Source: Megascapheus bottae (Eukaryota; Chordata; Mammalia; Rodentia; Geomyidae). Taken from it: a DNA stretch of 64,000 bases. Below, piece by piece: positions 34,788 to 45,767 of the stretch. The notes beneath the pieces are model-generated. The model worked only from the letters and a program-made list of their open reading frames with translations. It was not told where the DNA came from and made no database searches. The position numbers were made by a program, and so were the translations under genes. The stretch spans positions 43,687,001-43,751,000 of the forward strand of contig JANJXV010000006.1 of NCBI GenBank assembly GCA_024803745.1, given 5' to 3'. Position 1 is the stretch's first letter, and each line of letters opens with the position of its first letter.

Positions 34788-35262
34788 CTGATGGTACCCA
34801 AGGAACCCAGGAACCAAACAATGCAACAACCCTGCCTCTTTGGTTAGTTTAACCCTCAGTCCCATCCATTGAACCCAAATAGCGGCCACTGATCTTTGGG
34901 TATAATTTCTATACACAGTTATATTTACCACCTGCTGGTGTTAAAAAAGAGTATCATGGCTTTTATTAAGGAGCATTCACTATGCTCTCCTAAAAGAAAA
35001 AAATGCTATTCATCTTGTTTTCTATATTTTACTCAAAAGCGGATGGGAAAATTGGTCCCAGGAAAACTCTTCAGATGGAGGTATCTTTTGTTATTTGCTT
35101 CCATAACTTCTACTCATGGATTTTCCTTGTATGCACATATTTTTCCTTAATTCTGAGAAATCTCACATGCAAAAATTTAAACCAAGTCATCTGAAATACT
35201 CTGGAAACCTATCACATGCATAACTGTAGCAAAGATAAGCTAAAATAGTCAAGATTATATAC

Positions 35263-35321
35263 GTGTATGTATGTATGTATGTATGTATGTATGTATGTAT
35301 GTATGCATGCATGCATGCATC
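35263..35321. repeat. (GTAT)n(GCAT)n microsatellite
   Basis: About ten GTAT units followed by about four GCAT units. Confidence 0.93.
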
Positions 35322-35838
35322 ATTTAAGGGACACAGAGCCAGCATTGCTTAACAGCTTAGTTCCTCCTAAGAAAATGCAGGGTGTACTATTCCAGAGATC
35401 CTGTCCTTCAGAAACCACCTACAGAACTTGGATGTGCTTTAACATTTTTCTTCCTGAATTCAAATGTATGTTTTTCCCCCCATGGAAATTTCTCTGTTAG
35501 AAATTTGAACACTCACCATGAGAGGAACTTTAATTTTAGCTCACTCTACACATGAGACTCAGAAAAGTCACATCTCCCCTACTGTTAAATAAAATGAACA
35601 AAGCAGTCCGACATCAATTATAATTTGGTAATACACACAACAGTGGATATTTATTATAAATATCCCTATGCTCCTGCACATTGTCTTATTAAATCTTATG
35701 AAATAGCTAGCCCAGGTAGCTGGTACAATCACACATTAGAACTTGAGAAACGAAAGTCATTTGGTTGGGAAAAATCAATGATGGTTTCCAACATGCTTCC
35801 GACCCACAGACAAATCCCAAAGTGGCAGTCACTTCTTT
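35322..35838. other. Unannotated intronic sequence
   Basis: No feature recognised. Confidence 0.4.
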
Positions 35839-35840
35839 CT

Positions 35841-36250
35841 TTTTTTCATATATTTTTTATTGTAATTAATAGAAGGGTTACATGATATTTGCCAGATAGA
35901 TGGTGCATTAATTCCCATACATTGATATCCTTTCACATCTCTTGGTCCCCATTTCCCTCCCCCACACCCCACCCCTCATCTTGTTTTCCCCCATTCCCTA
36001 TCCAATTTCAAATAACCAAATACAAATATATCTGATATATCAGGTAACAAAGTGAGATACTGTAACAATATGAGATAACCAAGGGACAGCAAAAGAGATG
36101 AGAGATAATATAGTACCTTAACAACAACAATCATTCATTATATGGCTTATGTTTCTATATCCTAGAGATCCTTTCATTTAGCGTCCTACTATATGGCCTT
36201 TTGTATCAAGGTCTTGCTCTATTGCAAATCTCTGCTAGGAGAGCCCAGAA
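35841..36250 (-). mobile_element. L1 3' UTR/ORF2-end fragment
   Basis: Plus strand: CATATATTTTTTATTGTAAT, GGTTACATGATATTTGCCAG, ACAATATGAGATAACCAAGG and TCTCTGCTAGGAGAGCCCAG, the complement of the young L1 3' end. 5'-truncated near 36250; no clear target duplication seen. Confidence 0.88.
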
Positions 36251-36559
36251 GCTTCCTAATGTCTGCTCTATAAAGAGAATAACAAGCATTTAACACTGGT
36301 CTATGGCCTCAAGAAATAACAGACAAAGGTGCTGTGGACTTAAGACATTTAAGGCCCTTCTAGCACCCAACACTCCAAAGAGGACCATTCTATACCTCTT
36401 GACAGAGATGCAGTCTAGGCAATTGGCTGAGGCACCTTCTGTGTGCATCTCTTAACTACACTAAGCAGACAACAATCTGTTCACTCGATGGTCAGAACAG
36501 TGTTCCCTTGAGTAAATGTCTATTGTGCACTGAATCTGAAAGTATTACTGTGCACTGCT

Positions 36560-36672
36560 CTGTCTCTGTCTCTGTCTCTATCTGCCTGTCTGCCTGCCTG
36601 CCTGTCTCTGTTTGTCTCTCTTTATCTCTGTCTCTGTCTCTGTTTCTCTGTCTCTGTCTCTGTCTCTCTGTC

Positions 36673-36707
<35 letters not shown>

Positions 36708-36726
36708 TTCTCTCTTCTCTCTCTCA
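36560..36726. repeat. (CTGT)n/(TCTCTG)n compound microsatellite
   Basis: C/T-rich with G every fourth or sixth base: TCTGTC units, CTGC units, then seven CTGT units and a TCTC run. Both strands stay open as low-complexity frames. Confidence 0.93.
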
Positions 36727-37230
36727 CACTCCATATCTAATGACATGGACCAGGAAGAAACTCCAGGAGGAGGACACATCCTATTAGTCAGAGCACAGTC
36801 AGAAAGAAGGTTGCCAGGACATTTCCACATTGTGGGTCATGATTCTTGTAGTAGACGCAACCTGGGTGAATGATTTCCAGCAAATGCTGGAAATTGAAAT
36901 AGAACAGAAAACATTAGTGTATGTAAATCAGAGCAAATTTCCCTTCAGCCATATATTCTAAAATTAGTTATAGGTGTTGGTTGCCTCTTACTCTCAAGCC
37001 TCTAATAACCCAGGTCCTGATGTTTGCATATCAAATCTGCCCAGATTCCTCTGCTTACTCCCATGAACACCACTTTTCAATACTAACCCCTCTCAACAGA
37101 ATGATGGGAATGGCAGTTAAAGCTGTTATTGTATTCCATATCCCCTTCATCAGTCACCCCAGTAGAGTGTTACTCCCCGGCTTCAAAGTCCATTGCATCC
37201 AGTCAAAGTTCTCTTAGACTGAAAGAGCAG
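36727..37230. other. Unannotated intronic sequence
   Basis: No exon recognised; its right part may belong to the L2 remnant that follows. Confidence 0.4.
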
Positions 37231-37234
37231 ATGC

Positions 37235-37670
37235 TTTGCAAACCAACCCCAGACACCTTCACAATTCATCTCATACAGTAGTGCTCAGGTTTCAGTCACC
37301 ACCCAACAGCATTACCAAACAGATGACACCTGCATGACTCTGCTCATTTTATTTCTCCGTCTCCTTGCAAAGGAGCCTTTTCTTCCAAAGAAACTTCCCA
37401 GACTTTTAGAATGTGGTTCAGTGAATCTACTACCATCTCCTAGCATACCTTCTATTTAATGCTATCTCTCCTAGCCCGTAAAAACTAGATCCCTGGGAGT
37501 CTGACTCTTCTACTAAGGAAGATTTTCTTCCTTCCTCCAGGTCTTTATTCAAATATGACCTGACTGAGACTTCCCGGTCTTCTCTGATTATCTTAACTTT
37601 CTGTCCTTGCCTCTACTCCCTAATTCCAGATCCTGTGATTGGTTCGTTTTCTATCACAACTCTATCTAAC
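37235..37670 (+). repeat. L2 (LINE-2) remnant, left part
   Basis: CTCCAGGTCTTTATTCAAAT, then ATGACCTGACTGAGACTTCC and a GATTATCTTAACTTTCTGTC segment match the L2 3' region (CCAGGTCTCAGCTCAAATGTCACCT-like). Continued at about 38041 after later insertions. Confidence 0.6.
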
Positions 37671-37674
37671 ATAC

Positions 37675-37676
<2 letters not shown>

Positions 37677-37718
<42 letters not shown>
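37677..37718. repeat. (CA)n microsatellite
   Basis: About 20 CA units, followed by TATATGTGATATATATGAATA-type AT-rich sequence. Confidence 0.93.
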
Positions 37719-37719
<1 letters not shown>

Positions 37720-37792
37720 ACTAGTATATATGTGATATATATGAATATGGATATATATACATACATATATATATGTATATATACATCCATGT

Positions 37793-37963
37793 GGCCGAGA
37801 GTTTGGCCTAGCATGCATGAAGACCTGGGTTCGACTCCTCGATACCACATACATAGAAAAAAGCCAGAAGTGGTGCTGAGGCTCAAGCAGTAGAGCTTTA
37901 GCCTTGAGAAAGCCCAAGGACAGTGCTCAGGCCCTGAGCTCAAACCCAGGACTGGCAAATAAA
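37793..37963 (+). repeat. IDL-Geo-like SINE, small deletion
   Basis: GCCGAGAGTTTGGCCTAGCA lacks the GTGGTAGAGTGCTTGCCTAG block of the left unit. The rest is intact: GACCTGGGTTCGACTCCTCG, GAGGCTCAAGCAGTAGAGCT, GAGCTCAAACCCAGGACTGG. Confidence 0.9.
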
Positions 37964-37965
37964 TC

Positions 37966-38035
37966 CAAGTATGTATGCATGTATGTATGCATGTACATAT
38001 GTATGTATGCATATATGTATGCATGTATATGTATA
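37966..38035. repeat. (GTAT)n/(GCAT)n microsatellite
   Basis: Imperfect tetranucleotide array directly after the SINE tail. Confidence 0.88.
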
Positions 38036-38040
38036 CATTA

Positions 38041-38160
38041 ACTTATTACCTTCTTGACAACCAGGAATGTCAGTCACAGTTTTCTCAGTTTTATTACCCT
38101 AGCCCCTAGTGCCCAATACAATTTTAAAAACTTGCTAAATGAGCAAATATCATTAAACTC
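38041..38160 (+). repeat. L2 (LINE-2) remnant, terminal part
   Basis: CCTAGCCCCTAGTGCCCAAT and TTGCTAAATGAGCAAAT match the L2 terminal segment; probably the same element as 37235-37670. Confidence 0.6.
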
Positions 38161-38380
38161 AGAAACATCTACTAATTCAACTTTTAAGCATACAACACAC
38201 AGCAGTGTCTACTGCACAGTTAGTACACAGTGAATGTTTGCATTTTTAAAAGTGAAGCTAGAATCTTATATATTATGAATTCTATTTTTTGTCTTTTCTC
38301 TTGTCCTTTTAGTATGCACAGGATGGAAAGATACAGAGCTAAAAAGTCCAGTAAGCTAACCAAGAAGAAAGCAGATAATG

Positions 38381-38530
38381 TCAGCCAAGTACTGTGGAAC
38401 ATGCCTGACATCCTAGCTACTGAGGAGGCTGAGATCCAGAAGACTGGAGATTAAAGTCTGACCAAGCAAGAAAGTCTGTGAGACTTCATCTTTAAAAGTC
38501 AGAGTGATCTAGCAAAAGAAAAAAAAAAGG
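38381..38530 (+). repeat. Partial 7SL/B1-like SINE
   Basis: CAGCCAAGTACTGTGGAACA, CATCCTAGCTACTGAGGAGG, then AGAAAGTCTGTGAGACTTCA and an A-rich/GGGA tail. The right unit is absent or unrecognisable. Confidence 0.75.
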
Positions 38531-38639
38531 GAGGGAGGGAGGAGGGAGAGAGGAAGGAAAGAAGGTCAAAAATGTTAAATTATTACCTACCTATGATATG
38601 AAAAGATCATCTAATTATTTTTAGGTATTTATTATCTTT

Positions 38640-38658
38640 TAGAAGTAATATTATTTTT
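38640..38658. repeat. Target-site duplication, left copy
   Basis: TAGAAGTAATATTATTTTT, same as 38846-38864. The SINE tail follows it. Confidence 0.9.
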
Positions 38659-38845
38659 TTTTGCCAATCCTGGGCCTAAGCTCAAGGTCTAAGCACTGTC
38701 CTTGGACTTTCTCAAGGCTAGAGCTCTACCATTTGAGCCTCAGCACCACTTCTGGCTTTTTTCTATGTATGTGGTACCGAGGAATCAAACCCGGGTCTTC
38801 GTGCATGCTAGGCAAGCACTCTACCACTAGGCCAAACTCCCAGCC
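38659..38845 (-). repeat. IDL-Geo-like SINE with perfect 19-bp TSD
   Basis: Minus strand GGCTGGGAGTTTGGCCTAGT, GACCCGGGTTTGATTCCTCG, CTCAAATGGTAGAGCTCTAG. The 19-bp duplication TAGAAGTAATATTATTTTT lies at 38640-38658 and 38846-38864. A recent insertion. Confidence 0.93.
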
Positions 38846-38864
38846 TAGAAGTAATATTATTTTT
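38846..38864. repeat. Target-site duplication, right copy
   Basis: TAGAAGTAATATTATTTTT, same as 38640-38658. Confidence 0.9.
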
Positions 38865-40200
38865 AAAAAGACATGCTTATTTAACCTGCAAGTATAAACT
38901 CAAAGGCTCTATAATACCTATATTTTCAGAATTTGTATTTGTAGATACTAGAACTATTCATGTTCTTGCAGCAGATGAGGCAAATGAACCATCAGGTATT
39001 TTATTCTTGCAGAGAAAGCTTTTACTTAACAATAAGCCATGTGCACATTCAATATTTATAACCATTTTAAAAATCAAATTAAGAATGTAAGGAGAATGAT
39101 AAAATATGCATAGGTTCTTGAAGTTTAAAACTAAACCTCACACATGCACTTAAGTAATTTCTGTTAAAATACACGTTTGTGAATACTTGAACTGCAAAAA
39201 TATTTTGAAGCTAATTTTAAGTCTCTTTCTGGCCAAATAAAATAGTAATATAGTAATGAAATATTGTTTTATTTTTAAGACATAAACAGAGCTAAAGAAC
39301 TCATAAAAATTGAACCAGAAAAGTCATATGATCAGAAAGTAAGATAGCAATTTCTCTTCAAAATGACATAATATTTCTTAAAAAGCAAGTCAAGTCTAGC
39401 TTGAAAAAAAAGCCATTTTTGAGTTCTCAAAAAGAAAGACTGGAATATCTAAATAGAAGCAAATGGATAAATGATAGTTTATAGACTTCATATTTAAAAA
39501 TATCAACTAATAAGATTCTTCAAGCAAAAATTATTAAAAAGTCTCACTAGTATAAATGACTTCGTATGCTAAGACTATTTAAAACACTATTTCAAAGGTT
39601 TCTGCATTCCCTAACACATAATATGTCCTCCTGTTACCAAATTAAAGAAAGAACAACCCAAACCAGATCCCGAACTTACCAAAAGTAGCCAGTGCTTTAC
39701 CCAGATATTTTACTGTTTATTTGGAGTTTAAAACTTGGTCCAAATGGGACATTTTGTTATTCTAGGTTGTCAGGTCAATACACAAAACTTTCCATTATGG
39801 GATGTATCTTACAAGTACATTTTAAAATCAACAACTTACAACCAAAATATCAAGAATCAAATACTGTTGTAATTGTAACTTTCAAAATGCTTTGCTTCCC
39901 TTCAGTACACATGCCTGAAAATATCCTAGTCATGAATTTGGCAAAGAGAGGTAGGGAGGAGGAAAGTAATGGCTTAGAGGAAAATTTTCCTGTGCTGTTT
40001 CACCATCACCAAATGCTCTTCCTAAAGTGTTCCTGCTAAGAGAAAAATAACAAAATGGGAAGCATATGATGAAGTCAGTTTCACACAGCATAACATTTGA
40101 ATAAAAGTTTTACTCATTTTTATTTCTTCTTTCTTCTTAAATGACAACTCAATGAAAAAAAAGATTATATAGCTCTCATATTAAGAATTAACAAGAAGAC
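38865..40200. other. Repeat-poor, AT-rich intronic sequence
   Basis: About 1.3 kb with no SINE or L1 recognised. A 115-codon plus-strand open stretch at 39692-40039 has no recognised similarity, low-complexity bias or flanking splice sites that I trust. Confidence 0.4.
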
Positions 40201-40202
40201 AA

Positions 40203-40625
40203 CACTGGTTAGCTCATACCTGTGATAGATCCTAGCTACTTAGGAGGCTATGATATGAGGATCCAAGTTTGAAGCTAACTGGGGCACACAAATCTATGAG
40301 ACTCTTATCTCCAATTAACCAGGAAAAAGCTAGAAGTGAGCCAGGCACCAGTGGTTCATGCCTATAATCCTAGCTACTCAGGAAGCTGAGATCTGGGGAA
40401 TCATGGTTCAAAGCCAGCCTCAGCACAAAAGTCCATGAGACTCAATCTCCAACTAACCACCAGAAAATCAGAAATGATGCTGTGGCTAAAGTGGTAGAGT
40501 GCTAGCCTTGAATGGAAGAGCTTAGGGATAGCACATAGGCTCAGAGTTCAAGCCCCACAATTGACCAAAAAAAAAAAAGCTACAAGTGGAGACTGGAAAA
40601 GCCAAATGAGAGCTTGAGGCCCTGA

Positions 40626-40628
<3 letters not shown>
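40203..40628 (+). repeat. 7SL/B1-like + Geo-like SINE, host of a nested SINE
   Basis: Left part 40203-40338 (TTAGCTCATACCTGTGATAG to TTATCTCCAATTAACCAGGA) and right part about 40574-40628 (AGCTACAAGTGGAGACTGGA to GAGGCCCTGAGTG), separated by the nested copy at 40339-40573. Its tail position carries the CT/CA array. Confidence 0.82.
40339..40573 (+). repeat. Nested 7SL/B1-like + Geo-like SINE
   Basis: GAGCCAGGCACCAGTGGTTC, CTACTCAGGAAGCTGAGATC, CTCCAACTAACCACCAGAAA, GTGGCTAAAGTGGTAGAGTG, GAGTTCAAGCCCCACAATTG and an A12 tail. Flanked by a 15-bp duplication of host SINE sequence (40324-40338 and 40574-40588, one mismatch). Confidence 0.9.

Positions 40629-40700
<72 letters not shown>
40629..40700. 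repeat. (CT)n(CA)n compound microsatellite
   Basis: About 24 CT units followed by about 12 CA units, in the tail position of the host SINE. Confidence 0.93.
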
Positions 40701-40885
40701 AACAAATAACAACTTTGAGATAATTCCAGAGAACATAAATAACTAACTTCTAGAAGCATCTTCAGAAATTCTGACTTACAAGCATTTTCATATTATATAT
40801 TAAATTATTTACATGCAATAACAAAGTGAAGTATAAGTAGCATTTTTATGATCACTAAGGTTGAGGCTATTATTAAAGAACTCTA

Positions 40886-41090
40886 GCCATACTTTGTAAC
40901 TCATACCTATAATTCTATCTACTCAGAAGGTAGTGGTGGAAGGATCAGTGGGCCTAAGGCCAGCCGTTGCAAACCTAACTTAAGACTATAGCTGAAAAAA
41001 CAAACAAAAGTACTGGAAGGGCTATGGCTGAAGTGGTAGAGTACTTGCCTAGCAAATGTGAGGCCCTGAGATTCATACTCTAGACCAAAA
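40886..41090 (+). repeat. Old B1-like + ID-like dimeric SINE
   Basis: GTAACTCATACCTATAATTC, CTACTCAGAAGGTAGTGGTG, then an ID-like unit (AGTGGTAGAGTACTTGCCTA, GCAAATGTGAGGCCCTGAGA) and an A/G tail. Compare 7361-7580. Confidence 0.72.
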
Positions 41091-41213
41091 AAAGAAAGAG
41101 AGATAGAAGAAGAGAAGAAAGAGAAGGAGAAAGAAAAGAAAGAGGAAGAGGGCAGAGGAGGGAGGGGGGAGGAGGAGGGAGAGGAGGAGGAGGGAAGAGG
41201 AGGAGGAGGAGGA
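41091..41213. repeat. Purine-rich (GAGGAG) tract in a SINE tail
   Basis: A/G-only for about 120 bases, going from AAGAGA to GGAGGAGGAG; directly follows a SINE tail. Confidence 0.9.
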
Positions 41214-41510
41214 AACCCTACAAAACCTCCAAGTCATCAGTTACATTAGTTCATTCTGTATGCTGCCATTTCTATATTAGTAAAATGAACTTGGTTTGGG
41301 GCTGTTCTTTACGACATTAATAAATAAGCTTCAACAGGAAGGCTAACATTGAGAATCTAAAGTAAACCTGATTGTGTATAAAAAAGAATCATTGGAATAA
41401 TCAATAGACTAAAGAACTTTTTAGGACAGAAAAATGGTCACTTAACATTCTGGACTTGCTCAGATTCACATCTAAAACTAGTAGATCTGTGATTTAAAAA
41501 AAAAAAATGA

Positions 41511-41720
41511 TGGGGTCAACAGTTTAGCCTAGTGGTAGAGTGCTTCCCTAGCATGAGTGAAGACTCAGGTTCGATTCCTCAGTACCACATACATAGAAAA
41601 AAAGGCAGAAGTGTTGCTGTAGCTCAAGTGGTAGAGCTCTAGTCTTGAGAAAGTCCAAGGACAGTGCTCAGGCCCTGAGCTCAAGCCCAGGACTGGCAAA
41701 AAAAAAAAAAAAAAAAAAAA
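41511..41720 (+). repeat. IDL-Geo-like SINE
   Basis: CAACAGTTTAGCCTAGTGGT, AGAGTGCTTCCCTAGCATGA, CAGGTTCGATTCCTCAGTAC, GTAGCTCAAGTGGTAGAGCT, GAGCTCAAGCCCAGGACTGG, and an A tail of about 23. Full length, long pure tail, probably young. Confidence 0.92.
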
Positions 41721-42225
41721 ACCAACAACGATATCCACCCATATTCCTATGCTACTTTTTCAAATTCAGATTACCCCCAAACCCAGGGCTTCTAAATATA
41801 CAAAGTTATTGCCTGAATCAGGAGGACAATATCTATGGAAACAAAAAGGCAGAAAGGTATTCAGACTTCTGCCCTTAACACCCTCACTCCACACAAATAG
41901 ATTTTATTTAAAGTGGCAGGAAGTTGCTTTTTAATTGTACCACTTCTCTGGCTGAGGAGCATCCGTTCCCCACTAGGCATTTGGCAGCTTTCCCAATTTC
42001 TGCCTCAGACCCTGATTTGAGACATGGGGCGGAGGGGTGGGGATGGGGGTGGGGGTGGGGAGAGGGTTTGCACAGCTCCCCCCAGAGCCTTCCCTCACTG
42101 AGCAGCTGTGATGGCTTCCCTGCACAATCAGAGAGGACAAATTGCAGAAAACTATCTAAGAACTAAGTACAACAAGGATGCTGAGCCCAGGTTTTATGAG
42201 CTGCAGTTAATATATCTCTCAGCAA
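41721..42225. other. Unannotated intronic sequence with a G-rich patch
   Basis: Contains GGGGTGGGGATGGGGGTGGG at about 42032-42062, a possible quadruplex-forming run. No exon is recognised and CpG content is ordinary. Confidence 0.45.
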
Positions 42226-42232
42226 AATCATA

Positions 42233-42860
42233 GCCTTATTTCACTCATGTGACAAACATTCATTGAGTTCCCTTCCACTGGAACTGTCAGGAATTGTCTA
42301 TGGGCTTGACACATATTTATCAAGACACAGAAACAAGGATCTCTGCCCTCCAGCAGTTTACTTCCTAACGAAGAAGGCGGGAAACAAATATAATAAATCA
42401 AGTAATCAATTAAAATCACTTTGTAAGTAAATACACGTAGAGAGCTACAACAATAAACCCATATGGAAGCAGGGAAATGGGGCTGGGAGCTAAGGGGGAG
42501 GCAGCCATTCATACCTGACCTATGTAATAGAACCCACAAGAAGACATGTGGGGATGTGTTACAGGGATGGGGAAAAGTGATCTCTTGGCTATCTAGGGGA
42601 AAGTTTCTAGCAGAGGCTTGAAACAGCCCTGAGGAACTGGGAAATGAGGCACCTCCAAAGAACTGCAAGGAGGCCCTTGACTTAGAGTGCTATGAGGAAG
42701 GAAAGGGAAGAGCAGGTGAAGCCTGAGGAGTCACTGAACTCTTCAGCTCTTACTCCAAACACAATGTAGAGCATGTGCAGAGTTTTGAGGAGAAGATCAA
42801 TCTGACAGCCACAATGAAAGCAATCCTTCTGGTGGCTCTGCTGAGCACAGATTATGTGGT
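42233..42860 (-). repeat. L2 (LINE-2)-like remnant
   Basis: Plus strand ACATTCATTGAGTTCCCTTC, AAGGATCTCTGCCCTCCAGC and GGAAACAAATATAATAAATC, then a GAGGCTTGAAACAGCCCTGA-type segment, resembles the complement of an L2 3' end. Its 146-codon minus-strand open stretch is therefore not treated as a gene. Confidence 0.6.
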
Positions 42861-42926
42861 ATGTGTTTGAAGCGAGGAGAAGGGGAAGGGCTGGCAATGA
42901 AAGAGCACTGCAGGTTTCAGAAGCAC

Positions 42927-43110
42927 AGGTTCAGCATCTCTAACCAGAAAACCCAAAATGCTCCAAATTCCACAGCATTTTGAGCACTGACATCACAATG
43001 CAATAGAAAAGTCCACACCCTGGAAAAGACCTCACATGATGGGTGACTGATTAACTCAGGCCATAACCTCAGGCTATGTGCATAAAGTACATAGGAACCT
43101 CCACCTTTCT
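42927..43110 (+). repeat. Tigger/MER2-like DNA transposon remnant
   Basis: CAGGTTCAGCATCTCTAACC, CCCAAAATGCTCCAAATTCC, TTTGAGCACTGACATCACAA and CCTCAGGCTATGTGCATAAA match a familiar mammalian Tigger-derived element whose end starts CAGGTTGAGTATCCCTAATC. It inserted in L2-like DNA. Confidence 0.72.
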
Positions 43111-43639
43111 CTTCATATTTATATTTATATATAAAATGTAACAAATAAAATATTAGTAGCTAATATCTATTGATATATGTGCATAACTTTAGATAGGTAT
43201 TGCTGTAGTATTATATGTCTATAGATAGACATATCCATAGTTATAAGGATAAAACCATATATGAAATTGATTTAGATATCTAGGTAGAGATATAGATTAG
43301 CTACAAATGACATAGGTGATATAGTTATAAGCATAGAAATATCGCCTCTGATACTACACATTTCTGATGGGAGATACTCTACTCTTACTATGAGAGACTA
43401 CTGCGATATAAATCAAGGTTGAAACAATTGAAAATATCCCAAGCTAGCAGATTCAAAATATATCACATGAGATAAAAGGGTAAAGAAAAGAATTATCCAA
43501 TGGGTGAATATGAAATATAGGAGAATTAAGAGCCAATAATGATTTGAACACAGCCTAAGCACAGATGAAGCAATTACTTACTGGGATGCAAGAGACTAGT
43601 AAACCAGGCAAATGAGAAAGTCCAGTTCATGACACACCA

Positions 43640-44060
43640 AGTTGGAGGTACGTACTGGCATTCAAGTATATGTACTGAGAACAAAGGTTGGATTCACTTG
43701 TCTGGAGTTTGGTGGAGAGGTCAGAGCTAGAGAGATGTAAATTTGGGGCTAGAAGTGCGTAGGTGGTAATCACTCTATAAAGGGGTCACAAAGATAAGAA
43801 CAAAATACTAAGAAAGGAGATTGAAGACCATACTCTGGGAAAATAAGAGATTGAGACAAAAATGATAAACCAGCAAAGTGGCAGAAGATGGCCACAGAGG
43901 CAAAACAACAAGCAAAAATCAAGTCATTGAGCAATGAAATCTGATAACTGACTTTTGTAATATAATGGCCACTGGAGGTGAATCATGATCACCTCAACTA
44001 CAATAGTCCATATAAAATGAGGAGGTGAAATCTGAGGGTCTAGGGGGAGGTGCTGTAGAA
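43640..44060 (-). repeat. Probable continuation of the L2-like remnant
   Basis: Plus strand GGAGAGGTCAGAGCTAGAGA and GATGTAAATTTGGGGCTAGA is the type of sequence found in complementary L2 3' portions. Weak. Confidence 0.4.
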
Positions 44061-44575
44061 TAGTGAGTAGAAATAACTCTTCTTCAGAGGAAATCTGGTC
44101 TCAGTGAAATCATGGACCCCCCAGTAGGTAAATGAGGGCACTGGAAGGCTAAAGGAAGATAAAATCATAACAGCAAGATTGGGTGTGATCAAGAAAGAAG
44201 GAAAGCCTGATGACATAAGTAAGGTGAGAATCACTTATATGATTTCTTTCTACCAGACAAGCAGTGACAGGATGGGACACAGGAAGGGACTGTCCTCTAG
44301 GAAGAAAGGAGCCTGAGTAGTCACCTACAAGTGGGGAGGGAAAGGACGGAAGTGGAGATGGAGCCCTGAGCAGATGAGGTGGGGAAACTAAAAACTGCTC
44401 TATCTCATGCTTCCTGTCACAGGAAGAATCAAATTCACCAGCTGAGAGGGAAGACAAAAGGAAAAAAAGTCCCAAGTTTAAGGAAAGAAAAAAAAAAAAG
44501 AGCAAAACCACCTTTAAAAAACCAAAACCAGGGAGGCTAGGTATTTAACTTAGTTGATATATATAACTGACTTTT

Positions 44576-44816
44576 GCTGGGCACCAGTGGCTCATGCCCC
44601 TAATCCTAGTTACTCAGGAGACTGAGATCTGGGGATCATAGTTTGAAGCCAGGCCAGGCATGTAAGTCTGTGAGACTCTTACCTTCAATTAACCACCAGA
44701 AGAAAAAAAAAAGTGGTGCTGTGGCTCAAGGGGTAGAGTGCCAGCCTTGAGCTGAAGAGCTCAGGGATAAAACCCAAGTCCAAAATTCAAGCCCCACAAC
44801 CGACAAAAAAAAAAAA
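44576..44816 (+). repeat. 7SL/B1-like + Geo-like SINE
   Basis: GCTGGGCACCAGTGGCTCAT, GTTACTCAGGAGACTGAGAT, TTCAATTAACCACCAGAAGA, GTGGCTCAAGGGGTAGAGTG, AATTCAAGCCCCACAACCGA and a long A tail. Full length, little diverged. Confidence 0.93.
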
Positions 44817-44830
44817 TCTCTTAGTTTGAT

Positions 44831-44948
<118 letters not shown>

Positions 44949-44995
44949 GGGGCAACCAAGTTTCTTAAAAGGCTCCTTAAATATTGCTAAAGAAG

Positions 44996-45270
44996 CTGGG
45001 TGCAATTGCTCACTCATACTCAGAAAATGGAGATCAGAAGGACTGTGGTTCAAAACCAGCCCAGGTGAAATGTTCACATGTACCATCTCAACCACAAGGC
45101 CATGGTCTTGTCATTCCAGCTATACCAGAAGTGTTAAGTAGGAAAACCACATTCTAGGCCCAGCACAGCACAAATGCAAGATTCTATTTAAGGTCTGGGG
45201 GAGAACTCAACTGATAGAATACCTTGCTAGCACCTACAAGGCTTCTCATCAAAACCCAATATGACAAAAA
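44996..45270 (+). repeat. Old composite SINE: B1-like units plus ID-like tail
   Basis: GCTGGGTGCAATTGCTCACT, then CAAGGCCATGGTCTTGTCAT (a second B1-like start region) and an ID-like end (GAATACCTTGCTAGCACCTA, CAAGGCTTCTCATCAAAACC). Same layout as 28296-28580. Confidence 0.55.
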
Positions 45271-45765
45271 ATTTTTTTTTACTAAATTAGAAAATTAATT
45301 AAATTACTCCACTCATCATGCTAGAACAAAAATAAAAACAAAAACAAAAAAATACTGCCAAACATACCTAAAGGAGGCAAACAAAATAATCATTTGAAAG
45401 ATAAAAGTAGAAATGAAAGGATTAGGGCATTAATGGTGGAGCAGCTGCTTCTTGGGAAAAGATCAATAAAGTATACACATCTTTTGCCAAGCACATCAAG
45501 AAAAAGAGAAAACCCCTTTGCACACCACCAGAAGTAAGAAACTGAATATAGCCAAAGGAACAAAGGAGATTTAGTATAACCATAAAGGAATATGCATACT
45601 GCTAAGCTGAAAAAAGTGACATTTGATCTTAAGATGATTCCTAAGAAAATATAAATTATCAAAACTGATGAAGTAGACCTTGAACAATCAAATCATTCCT
45701 CGAACATCAGCAATACTGACAATGGTTTTACAAAGGATATTGCCAAATCTTTCTGGAAAAAAATT
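45271..45765. other. Unannotated A-rich intronic sequence
   Basis: May include more of the L1 that follows; a minus-strand 90-codon open stretch (45390-45662) is not recognised. Confidence 0.4.
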
Positions 45766-45767
45766 TA

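Noticed and set aside
39692..40039. 115-codon plus-strand ORF as a gene
   Set aside because: No recognised similarity, AT-driven residue bias, no promoter, splice or poly(A) context.
42000..42100. CpG island or promoter
   Set aside because: The area is G-rich but CpG-poor and short, with no exon or TSS-like context.
42228..42668. 146-codon minus-strand ORF as a gene
   Set aside because: It overlaps an L2-like remnant; no splice sites, and the composition looks like translated repeat.
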